Shown here: in pieces, positions 15,811 through 22,971 of the stretch
Layout of the letters: the number at the start of each line of letters is the position of its first letter
How positions within the stretch are numbered: position 1 is the stretch's first letter
Source: Fimbriimonadaceae bacterium
GTDB lineage: Bacteria; Armatimonadota; Fimbriimonadia; Fimbriimonadales; Fimbriimonadaceae
DNA length: 32,922 nucleotides
Assembly: GCA_024710805.1 (NCBI GenBank)
Contig: JANJUB010000149.1
Location: forward strand, 1-32,922
Direction: 5' to 3'
Notes under the pieces: generated by a model
Database searches by the model: none
What the model saw: only the letters and a program-made list of their open reading frames with translations
Told to the model about the DNA's origin: nothing
Program-made: the position numbers and the translations under genes

Positions 15811-16451
15811 GCATTTACGCCGACCTCGATTGGCCCACAGCCCCCGCTGATCGGCCGTACGTGTTCATGAACATGGTGTCCACCATCGACGGCAAGATTC
15901 TCACCGGCGAGCGCGATGAACCCGTCATGGACCTTGGTTCGCCGCTCGATCACGCCACCATGCGCTACTTGGAGTCGCAGGCTGATGCGGTGTTGATCGG
16001 TTCAGGTTCGCTCAGAGCTACGCCGGGCATCTGGTACGAGCGTTCGTTGAAGCGTGTGGTGATGACCCGATCGGGCGACCTTCCCTGGCACTCCCGGTTC
16101 TTCACGGATGCGCCCGACCTGGCGTTCGTCGCGGGCGGAGATCTGCCGCTTCCGGATCAGGTCCGGAGACTGCCCTCGGAGCCCGTTGATGTCTTGAAGG
16201 CCCTCAAAGATGACGGTGTCCAGCGGCTGCTCATCGAGGGTGGGAGCGAGATCAACGCGGTCTTTCTGGCCGCGGATCTGGTGGATGAGGTGTTCCTTAC
16301 GGTCGCTCCGAAGATCAAGCTCGGCCGTGATGTGCCGACGATCGCGGATGGCGAAGCTCTCGCTCGGCCACAGGTGAAGCCTTGGGAGTTGGTGTCCTGC
16401 CTTACCCAGAGCAACGAGGTGTTTCTGCGCTATCGAAGAGGTGCGCGATGA
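15807..16451 (+). CDS. RibD C-terminal / dihydrofolate-reductase-like reductase
   Basis: A 214-residue DHFR-fold reductase of the RibD_C family. Landmarks are VFMNMVSTIDGKI near the N-terminus, the NADPH-binding region ADAVLIGSGSLRATPGIW, LLIEGGSEINAVFLAADLVDE and the final strand VFLRYRR. Stand-alone RibD_C proteins may reduce the ribosyl-pyrimidine intermediate of riboflavin synthesis or other substrates. No other riboflavin gene is in the window, so the substrate is open. Coupled by ATGA overlaps to the DsbA-like gene before it and to the permease after it. Confidence 0.85.
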   Translation: MSIYADLDWPTAPADRPYVFMNMVSTIDGKILTGERDEPVMDLGSPLDHATMRYLESQADAVLIGSGSLRATPGIWYERSLKRVVMTRSGDLPWHSRFFTDAPDLAFVAGGDLPLPDQVRRLPSEPVDVLKALKDDGVQRLLIEGGSEINAVFLAADLVDEVFLTVAPKIKLGRDVPTIADGEALARPQVKPWELVSCLTQSNEVFLRYRRGAR

Positions 16452-17593
16452 GCCGCGGCCCCTTGCATCCAACGACCTACCTGCTCCGCAACGCGGCCAA
16501 GACCATCCCTCTCATCGCGGTCATCCTGCTGGCCGTGATGCTGGTGATGGGCATCGTGAGCATGATCAACTCGATCCCGTACTCGATCCGCACGATTTAC
16601 TCGTACAGCAAGAACGTGCTGGGCGTAACTCCTCGCGGCGACCCCGAGATGACTCCAAAGATCGAGAAGGACATCCGCGAACAGTCTCCCTATCCCATCG
16701 AGCGGATCATCCGATGCCGGGCGAGCGGAGCCCAGGTGAAAAGCATTGTCGGAAAGTGGCCCTTCGTGGTGCTCGGTATGAAGCGAGAGGACCTGGAGTA
16801 CTTCCTGAAGAAGCTCGGGGCTGAGCGCGTCGAAGGGCGACTTCCCGAGGCAGGCCAGCCTGAGGTCGTCATCTCAGAGCCGGTCGCCCGCAATCTTGGG
16901 CTCGAGCTTGGCGACAACCTGCTGAGCCCCGATACTCAAGAAATGTATTCGCCCCTGCCCGTCAAGGTCGTCGGCATTGCTCAGACGACCGAGTGGCTGA
17001 TGTTCAACGACATCACCTATCAACAGGAGAACCACTTCCCGCCCATCGAGAATGTGCTCGTTTTCGGCAAGGACCTCGAGACCCAAGACAAGATCGACCG
17101 TTGGGCTTATGAGGAGTTTCGTGGGGAACGCGCCCAGGTACTCGCCTACTTCCAGCTTGAAGAGAACACGCAGGAAATGTTCAGCATTCTTTATCGAATC
17201 TTGGATGTAGTCATCGGCACCCTCGTGCTCGTGATCACCTTCATGATGGGCATGCAGATGAACATCTATCAGTCGCAGCGGCTCGTCGAGTTCGGCCTGC
17301 TGCAGGCGATCGGCTACACGAAACGGCAGCTCATCCAGCGCGTGTTCCTGGAGACCGCGATCGTGATCGTCTCGGGTTGGCTGCTCGGAGTGGGGTCGGC
17401 CCTTCTCTTGCTGAATGTGGTGAAGAGGATTCTCATGGACCCGAGAGCTTTTGCCCTGAACACGTTGGATCAGGTCTCGATTTTGTACACCGTACCGATC
17501 CCGATTGCGATCACCATCGTCGCCGTGTTGACCGTGACCCGGCGATTCCGCAAGTTTGATCCGGTTGGCGTGGTCGAGCGGCGTCTTGTCTAG
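16448..17593 (+). CDS. FtsX-like / MacB-type ABC transporter permease
   Basis: 381 residues from the ATG at 16448, which overlaps the preceding stop (ATGA); the longer frame from 16382 runs into the upstream gene. One transmembrane helix near residues 18-42 (IPLIAVILLAVMLVMGIVSM), then a periplasmic MacB_PCD-like domain of about 200 residues, then three C-terminal helices of the FtsX domain starting at ILDVVIGTLVLVITFMMGM. The tail DPVGVVERR is typical of the family. Such permeases work with a LolD/MacB-like ATPase in lipoprotein or peptide export or in cell-wall hydrolase control. No ATPase partner is encoded next to it, so the partner must be elsewhere. Confidence 0.85.
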   Translation: MSRGPLHPTTYLLRNAAKTIPLIAVILLAVMLVMGIVSMINSIPYSIRTIYSYSKNVLGVTPRGDPEMTPKIEKDIREQSPYPIERIIRCRASGAQVKSIVGKWPFVVLGMKREDLEYFLKKLGAERVEGRLPEAGQPEVVISEPVARNLGLELGDNLLSPDTQEMYSPLPVKVVGIAQTTEWLMFNDITYQQENHFPPIENVLVFGKDLETQDKIDRWAYEEFRGERAQVLAYFQLEENTQEMFSILYRILDVVIGTLVLVITFMMGMQMNIYQSQRLVEFGLLQAIGYTKRQLIQRVFLETAIVIVSGWLLGVGSALLLLNVVKRILMDPRAFALNTLDQVSILYTVPIPIAITIVAVLTVTRRFRKFDPVGVVERRLV

Positions 17594-17641
17594 TTCGCGC
17601 AACTTCACGTTAAGGGGGATGCGAATCGGAACCTCTGCGCG

Positions 17642-17647
17642 TATAAT
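17642..17647 (+). promoter_or_regulatory. Perfect -10 TATAAT upstream of the DUF433-like gene
   Basis: TATAAT stands 49 bases after the permease stop and about 60-80 bases before the possible start codons of the next gene. No good -35 is seen at 16-18 bases upstream. It indicates that the DUF433-like gene has its own promoter and a transcribed leader. Confidence 0.45.
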
Positions 17648-17726
17648 GCATGGGACTGGTCAAGGATGATCGGTCGCAGTATCTGTCGAGGTCACCGTAG
17701 CCCTCGCAATGGAAGGCCATTTTCTT

Positions 17727-18239
17727 ATGTGGGCTAAGTATGAACCTTGGCAGCTTCAACAGCTGCAACGGCTGGCCAAGCTCGACCCCGAACGGGTGGA
17801 AAGCTTGATGAACCTGCTTTTTCGTCAGCACCCCGGGTTGTATGGCGATCTCGCCATTGCCGCCGTCGATCAAGAGCAGCTGACCGTGCCGGAGTGCGCG
17901 GATCGACTCAATCTCGATGAACATGTGATCGAAGAGAAGCGGTCGGTGTGGCGTCGGGCTCTACTCTCGAATGTCGATTCCGCCGTGGTGATCCACGAGG
18001 GCACCAAACCCGTCGCTCGGCTTGCCGAAGGGCACTTGGCGGTGTGGGAAGTCGTCCGAGAGTATCGCAAGGTCGGTTCCCTCGACGCACTGCGAGACTC
18101 CTTCCCCGGCATCTCCGAGGTCGAGCTTGCCTCCGCGCTCCGCTACGCTCAAGAGCACCCGGGTGAGATCGAAGATCAGATTCAGGCATACGAAAAGATG
18201 CTCGCGGTGAAGCGCTCCGAGTATCCGTTCGCGAGCTGA
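17727..18239 (+). CDS. DUF433-like protein with a preceding helix-turn-helix-like region
   Basis: 170 residues from the ATG at 17727, chosen because GGAAGG lies ten bases upstream; an ATG at 17709 would add six residues. The N-terminal half is helical, with a helix-turn-helix-like stretch at about 51-80 (LTVPECADRLNLDEHVIEEK). The C-terminal half at about 84-152 resembles DUF433 (VVREYRKVGSLDALRDSFPG, then VELASALRYAQEHPGEI), a small DNA-binding-like domain often found in antitoxins of VapC-type toxins. No toxin gene is adjacent, and the N-terminal part is longer than in typical DUF433 antitoxins, so a stand-alone regulator is more likely. Function uncertain. Confidence 0.7.
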   Translation: MWAKYEPWQLQQLQRLAKLDPERVESLMNLLFRQHPGLYGDLAIAAVDQEQLTVPECADRLNLDEHVIEEKRSVWRRALLSNVDSAVVIHEGTKPVARLAEGHLAVWEVVREYRKVGSLDALRDSFPGISEVELASALRYAQEHPGEIEDQIQAYEKMLAVKRSEYPFAS

Positions 18240-18271
18240 TGCCGATCATGTTTGCCTGACGGCTGACTCGG

Positions 18272-18277
18272 CATACT
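18272..18277 (+). promoter_or_regulatory. -10-like CATACT close to a GTG start
   Basis: CATACT (one mismatch to TATACT) is followed by six bases and the GTG at 18284. No Shine-Dalgarno is present, as for the other putative leaderless genes in this window. An inverted repeat ATGCCGA (18239-18245) / TCGGCAT (18268-18274) lies across the short gap and touches this hexamer. Confidence 0.35.
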
Positions 18278-18283
18278 TGGACC

Positions 18284-20158
18284 GTGAACGTCCAAGATGC
18301 CATGTCTGCTTGGTTTGCTGGCCCTAAGGGCGAGAACGCCGAGTGGTTCGCCGAACTCCTTGCTCAGGTCACCTGGGATTACTACTTCTGGCGGCGCAAC
18401 TACTTTCCCGAAGACGGCGTCGTCGTCGGGGCCGCCGACCGCCGACAGCAAGATGAGTTCCGTGATCGGTTTGAAGACCGTCTGAACGAGCTGTTGGGCC
18501 GCCTGAAGGCGGATTGCCCGTTCCACAGTCCCCGATATGCGGGGCACATGATCGCCGAGCAGACCCTGCCAAGCATTGCCGGATACTTCGCGGCGATGCT
18601 CTACAACCCGAACAACGTCGCCTACGAGTCCGCTCCGGTCACCTTGCAACTGGAACTGGAAGCCGCCGCGATGATCTCGAAGATGCTGGGCCACGGCGAA
18701 GGTGCTTGGTCGCACTTAACGAGTGGCGGCACGATGGCGAACTTCGAGGCCCTGTGGATTGCCCGAAGCGTGAACTACTTACCCTTCATCATCGACGAAG
18801 TTCGTACCAAGCGGGGCAAGCCCGCCCTTGGGGCGCGCCTTGGGGCTCCTCCGCGAGAGACGTTGGCAGAGTTTGCGCGGCTGTACCGCGAGCACAACAT
18901 CAGTCAAGATCTGCTCGCTTCGCCGTTCAACGTGGCCGAGCAGGGTGTGAGTTCGGTCGAGGCCGCTACCGGCTCGCGCGGTGTCATCCTCGTCCCAGAG
19001 ACCCACCACTACTGCTTCTCCAAGGCCATGGACTTGCTGGGTCTGGGGCGTGCTCAGCTGGTGCGGGTGCGGGTCGACACCGATTTCCGTATGGATGTCG
19101 CCGACCTCGACGCCAAGCTCGACCTGATTGAAGCGAAGGGTCAACACGCGCTCATGGTGGTGGCGGTGGTCGGCGCAACAGAGGAAGGTGCGGTCGATCC
19201 CGTTGACAAGATCGTCGAACTTCGCGCCCATCGCGAGGCGGCGGGCAAGCGCTCCTTCTGGCTCCATGCGGATGCTGCGTACGGCGGTTATCTGCGAACC
19301 GTGATCCTGCCCGAGCGGATCGGCCTTGGCGAGCCGTGGGCCGATGTCGAGATAAACGGTCGAGCGACACACCTACCCTTGCAGTTGCCTGAGCACGGAG
19401 CATGCGATGCCCTGGAGTGCCTGGGTGAGTGCGACTCCATCACCGTTGATCCGCACAAGCTCGGCTACGTGCCGTATCCGGCGGGAGTGGTGAGCTTCCG
19501 CACCCGCGCGGTCAAGCCGCTCGCCCGGCAGCAAGCTCCGTACCTAGAGGAACATGCGGCCCGAGTCCAAGACGACGAGACGTCGAACCAGATCGGGGTG
19601 TTTACGCTGGAAGGCAGCAAGCCAGGAGCCGCCGCCGCTGCGGTTTGGCTGAGTCACCAGGTCATCGCTCTGGATGCCCGCGGGCATGGCGCGCTGGTTC
19701 AGCAGACCATCCGCAATGCCTGCGAACTCCATGCTCTGCTCGAGACCTACGGAGATGAGGAGACTCGCGCGGTCCCGCTGTGCGCGCCGGGTTCGAACAT
19801 CGTTTGCTACGCCCTCCGTCCCAGGGGCGAAGCGCCGCTGAGCGAGATCAACCGTTTGAACAAAGCGCTCTACGAACGGTTCAGCATGGCGTCAGCCAGC
19901 CGCAGCGTTTATGAGCAACGCTACTTTGTGAGCCGCACGACGCTCGAACCCAGCCGCTACACGACGGAGACGGTGACGGACTTCCTTGAGCGGCTCGGTG
20001 TGACCCCCGCCGAGTACGAGCGCGAAGGCGTGTTCATGTTGCGATCCGTGCTTATGAACCCATGGTACGGCGCGGCCAAGGCTCGCGGTCGGTTTGTCCT
20101 CAGCGACCTCGTGGCCGAGTTGCACCTCGCCGCGCGGAGTGTGATCAGCGGTCGATAG
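18284..20158 (+). CDS. Pyridoxal-phosphate group II decarboxylase, tyrosine-decarboxylase-like
   Basis: A 624-residue PLP enzyme predicted to remove CO2 from an aromatic amino acid or related substrate. D330 in LHADAAYGG binds the pyridine nitrogen, and K392 in VDPHKLGYVPYPAG is the Schiff-base lysine. The length and the blocks NNVAYESAPVT, GATEEGAVDPVDKIVELR and FTLEGSKPGAAAAAVW match the long bacterial tyrosine decarboxylases of enterococci and lactobacilli (about 610-626 residues) better than the 460-500-residue glutamate and aromatic decarboxylases. Substrate remains inferred; no amine/amino-acid antiporter is next to it. GTG is taken as the start; the first ATG is six codons later. The end overlaps the convergent cytochrome gene by 14 bases. 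Confidence 0.87.
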   Translation: MNVQDAMSAWFAGPKGENAEWFAELLAQVTWDYYFWRRNYFPEDGVVVGAADRRQQDEFRDRFEDRLNELLGRLKADCPFHSPRYAGHMIAEQTLPSIAGYFAAMLYNPNNVAYESAPVTLQLELEAAAMISKMLGHGEGAWSHLTSGGTMANFEALWIARSVNYLPFIIDEVRTKRGKPALGARLGAPPRETLAEFARLYREHNISQDLLASPFNVAEQGVSSVEAATGSRGVILVPETHHYCFSKAMDLLGLGRAQLVRVRVDTDFRMDVADLDAKLDLIEAKGQHALMVVAVVGATEEGAVDPVDKIVELRAHREAAGKRSFWLHADAAYGGYLRTVILPERIGLGEPWADVEINGRATHLPLQLPEHGACDALECLGECDSITVDPHKLGYVPYPAGVVSFRTRAVKPLARQQAPYLEEHAARVQDDETSNQIGVFTLEGSKPGAAAAAVWLSHQVIALDARGHGALVQQTIRNACELHALLETYGDEETRAVPLCAPGSNIVCYALRPRGEAPLSEINRLNKALYERFSMASASRSVYEQRYFVSRTTLEPSRYTTETVTDFLERLGVTPAEYEREGVFMLRSVLMNPWYGAAKARGRFVLSDLVAELHLAARSVISGR

Positions 20159-20660
20159 GCTTAGGAGCGGCGTAGACGAGGTAGCCCAGCGCATCGCCTT
20201 CTTTCGCGGTCTTGTGGCAACTGAGGCAGTTGGTTTTTGCGCGAATCGGATATCCCTTTACTAGCCAGCCGTCTGGCTTGATGCTCGCGGCAAACTCCTT
20301 GCCGAAGTTGGATCGGACGAGCCTCTCCACCTCCGTCGGCTTGAATGTCGACTTGCGCTCGGGCTTCGGCGCCCCCGGCTTGGGCATGCGAAAGTCCAGA
20401 GGCACATACGTCACACGGAACGACTTTGCGCTGAAGCTGGCCGTCTTGTTGCCCACCAGAAACCTGTCCATGTTGGGCCGGTTGAAGGCGAAGGTTGCGG
20501 TCAGACCATGGTTGCCCGCAGCACGCACTGTGCCTTCCATGCGACCCATACCGAACTTGCCGTCGGCCTTCTGGAACACCGCGAGATCTCTCTTCGCGAA
20601 CGCGTCCATGGCGGCCTCACGCTCGTCCGCCAGTACTCCCATCAGCAGAAAGGTCCACAT
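20145..20660 (-). CDS. Secreted monohaem c-type cytochrome-like protein
   Basis: 171 residues from the ATG at 20660 (MWTFLLMGVLADEREAA, a short signal peptide). The reading frame is open far upstream, but that part lies antisense to the GH2 gene and has no protein character. One CxxCH haem-attachment motif is seen near the C-terminus (NCLSCHKTAKEGDAL); the rest has a P460/DUF-like feel but no family is named with confidence. Probably haem is attached covalently outside the membrane. Convergent with the decarboxylase gene (14-base overlap) and divergent from the GH2 gene. No Shine-Dalgarno seen. Confidence 0.72.
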   Translation of the reverse strand: MWTFLLMGVLADEREAAMDAFAKRDLAVFQKADGKFGMGRMEGTVRAAGNHGLTATFAFNRPNMDRFLVGNKTASFSAKSFRVTYVPLDFRMPKPGAPKPERKSTFKPTEVERLVRSNFGKEFAASIKPDGWLVKGYPIRAKTNCLSCHKTAKEGDALGYLVYAAPKPIDR

Positions 20661-20705
20661 ACTGCTTGGACGCACGGGCACGGGATTCGGGTTGGCAAGA
20701 TGCGT

Positions 20706-20711
20706 TAAACT
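20706..20711 (+). promoter_or_regulatory. -10-like TAAACT close to a GTG start
   Basis: TAAACT is followed by six bases and the GTG start of the GH2 gene at 20718. Same hexamer and spacing as the M42 gene; no Shine-Dalgarno. Likely leaderless. Confidence 0.42.
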
Positions 20712-20717
20712 GCGCCC

Positions 20718-22895
20718 GTGTGGGTACTTGGATTGACGGCATTGCTCGCCCTCGGAGGAGTTGGCGAAGTGGATGAAGCGGCGGGATTGACGACGCGATG
20801 GACCAAGCTGGCGGAGAGCGCGGCGATTCCCTGGCCCGAGTATCCTCGCCCGCAACTGCGGCGCGAGGCCTGGACCAATCTGAATGGGACCTGGGACTTT
20901 GCCATCGGCGGAAACCAACGCCCCGAGAAGTTCGACCGCAAGATCCGCGTACCCTACCCGGTCGAGTCGCACCTGTCCGGAATCAATGAGATGGTGCCCG
21001 AGGGCGCGACCGTCTGGTATCGCCGAGAGCTGCCCGCGACGACGGTGACGGGACGGACCTTCTTGCGCTTCGAGGCGGTCGATTGGCACGCGAAGGTGTA
21101 TCTCGATGGACGACTGCTGGGAGAGCACAAGGGTGGCTCCGATCCGTTCGCTTTCGAAGTTACCGACGTTGTCCGCGATGGCAAACCCCATGAACTGGTC
21201 GTGGCCGTCACCGATCCCACCGACGCCGGTCCTCAGCCGCGGGGCAAGCAGGTGCGCAAGCCGGGCGGCATTTTCTATCGCCCCACCACGGGTATCTGGC
21301 AGACCGTTTGGATGGAAACGGTGCCCGAGCGGTTCGTGCACTCGCTCTACACCGAGACCAGGATCGATGGTCGGGTGACCGTCCACCTTGGTGCTTCATC
21401 TTCAGGCCCGGTTACGCTGACGGTGTTCGATGGTTCTCGCCAAGTGGTGAGAGTCGAAGGAGACTCGGCCAAGCCGATCGAGCTTCGCGTGCCGAATCCC
21501 AAGCTGTGGTCGCCCTCGTCACCTTTCCGCTATCGGATGGAGGTCACCTGCGGCACGGACAAGGTGGAGCACAGGTTCGGCATCCGCGAGTTCGGGCTCA
21601 GCAAAGAGTCTCAGCCGCGGTTCACGCTGAACGGCAAGCCGATCTTCCTGTTCGGGCCGCTGGATCAAGGCTACTGGCCAGACGGATTACTAACGCCCCC
21701 CACCGATGCGGCGATGCGCTACGACCTCGAAGTCACCCAGCGCCTCGGATTCAACACGGTACGCAAGCACGTCAAGATCGAGTCTGCGCGCTGGTACGAC
21801 GCCTGCGACGAAATGGGGCTGATCGTGCTGCAGGATATGCCGAGCGGCGACCGGTCGATTGGCCCTTCGGACCCCGATCTGCAACGTACGCCCGAATCCG
21901 CGGCGATCTACGAACAGGAGCTGCGGGCGATGATCGCCACGCGCCGGATGTTCACCTCGGTGGCGATGTGGGTGGTGTTCAACGAAGGCTGGGGCCAGTT
22001 CGACACGGCTCGGATCACCGATTTAACGAAGAAGCTGGATCCCACCCGTTGGGTGAATAGTGCGAGCGGCTGGACGGATCGCGAGGTTGGCGACACGTGG
22101 GACATCCACGTCTATCCGGGGCCAGCATCTCCGAAACCCGACCCCAAGCGGGCGCTGCTCCTGGGCGAATACGGTGGGCTGGGCCTGCGCGTCGAGGGCC
22201 ACCTGTGGCAAGCCGACGGGGGCTGGGGATATCGCTCCTACCCATCGCGCGAAGCCCTGGGCGAAGCGTTGCGGGATTCGTTCTTTGCGCTGAATATGCT
22301 TCGCGGAGATGGGCTCTCGGGGGCGATCTACACCCAGACCACCGACGTCGAAACCGAGATCAACGGCCTTCTCACTTACGATCGCGAAGTGCTCAAGGTC
22401 GATGAGAAGACCTTCCGAGGCTGGGCGGACAGCCTGCACGGCCCCATCCCGAAAGTGAGCACGCTGATTGAGACCAGCGAGCGGACCGGCCACACATGGC
22501 GCTACACGAAATCGGACCCTGGAGAGGGCTGGATGGCTACCGCGTTTGATGACTCGAAGTGGGCCGAGGGCGAGGCGGGATTCGGTTCGACCGGAACCCC
22601 CGGCGCGGTCGTCCGCACCCCGTGGACGGAGAACGGCTCCATTTGGATCCGGCGCAAAGTCGAGCTTGCGAGGTCGCCAAGCCGCGAGGTTGCCCTGCGC
22701 ATCCATCACGACGAGGACGCCGAGGTGTACCTCAACGGAGAACTGGCGGCCAAGCTACCGGGGTGGTCCGATGGTTACAAGCTAGTTAGGATTCCGACGA
22801 AGCTCGTCAAAGGACCACTGACCATCGCCGTGAAGTGCACGCAGACCCGCGGTGGCCAGAACATCGATGTTGGAATCGTCGAGCTTGGGCAGTAG
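20718..22895 (+). CDS. Glycoside hydrolase family 2 beta-glycosidase, exported
   Basis: A 725-residue beta-glycosidase (beta-galactosidase, -mannosidase or -glucuronidase type). The GTG start gives a signal peptide (VWVLGLTALLALGGVGEV). Domains in order: jelly-roll sugar-binding domain (about 45-210, containing LNGTWDFAIG and WYRRELP), Ig-like domain (about 215-300), then a TIM barrel with acid/base E423 in FNEGWGQFD and nucleophile E484 in LLLGEYGGLGL. The last 150 residues (from about 580) form an extra beta domain with WIRRKVELA and VYLNGELAAKLPGW, probably a second carbohydrate-binding module. Exact substrate cannot be told from sequence. Probably acts in the periplasm or outside the cell on plant or microbial glycans. 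Confidence 0.88.
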   Translation: MWVLGLTALLALGGVGEVDEAAGLTTRWTKLAESAAIPWPEYPRPQLRREAWTNLNGTWDFAIGGNQRPEKFDRKIRVPYPVESHLSGINEMVPEGATVWYRRELPATTVTGRTFLRFEAVDWHAKVYLDGRLLGEHKGGSDPFAFEVTDVVRDGKPHELVVAVTDPTDAGPQPRGKQVRKPGGIFYRPTTGIWQTVWMETVPERFVHSLYTETRIDGRVTVHLGASSSGPVTLTVFDGSRQVVRVEGDSAKPIELRVPNPKLWSPSSPFRYRMEVTCGTDKVEHRFGIREFGLSKESQPRFTLNGKPIFLFGPLDQGYWPDGLLTPPTDAAMRYDLEVTQRLGFNTVRKHVKIESARWYDACDEMGLIVLQDMPSGDRSIGPSDPDLQRTPESAAIYEQELRAMIATRRMFTSVAMWVVFNEGWGQFDTARITDLTKKLDPTRWVNSASGWTDREVGDTWDIHVYPGPASPKPDPKRALLLGEYGGLGLRVEGHLWQADGGWGYRSYPSREALGEALRDSFFALNMLRGDGLSGAIYTQTTDVETEINGLLTYDREVLKVDEKTFRGWADSLHGPIPKVSTLIETSERTGHTWRYTKSDPGEGWMATAFDDSKWAEGEAGFGSTGTPGAVVRTPWTENGSIWIRRKVELARSPSREVALRIHHDEDAEVYLNGELAAKLPGWSDGYKLVRIPTKLVKGPLTIAVKCTQTRGGQNIDVGIVELGQ

Positions 22896-22916
22896 GACAA
22901 GTCGTTTCCTACGGCT

Positions 22917-22945
22917 AGGCGTGGGAGTTTGTTGCCCCACAGCCT
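22917..22945. terminator. Hairpin between convergent genes, possible terminator
   Basis: AGGCGTGGG pairs with CCCAC-A-GCCT (one bulged A, 10-base loop) in the 76-base gap between the GH2 and BlaR1-like stops. It could end both transcripts, but neither side has a T tract, so it is a weak call. Confidence 0.35.
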
Positions 22946-22971
22946 GAAGCTATGCCCGGAGTAGGTAGCGT

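Noticed and set aside
17650-17700. 16-codon open frame after TATAAT (possible leader peptide)
   Set aside because: Its ATG is only two bases after the -10, before any likely transcription start, and it has no ribosome-binding site.
18239-18274. ATGCCGA / TCGGCAT inverted repeat
   Set aside because: Seven-base arms 22 bases apart with no T tract; could be chance. Mentioned only with the adjacent -10-like element.
20661-21386. N-terminal extension of the cytochrome-like frame to 413 residues
   Set aside because: Lies antisense to the GH2 gene, has no protein-like composition, and a signal peptide begins exactly at the internal ATG at 20660.
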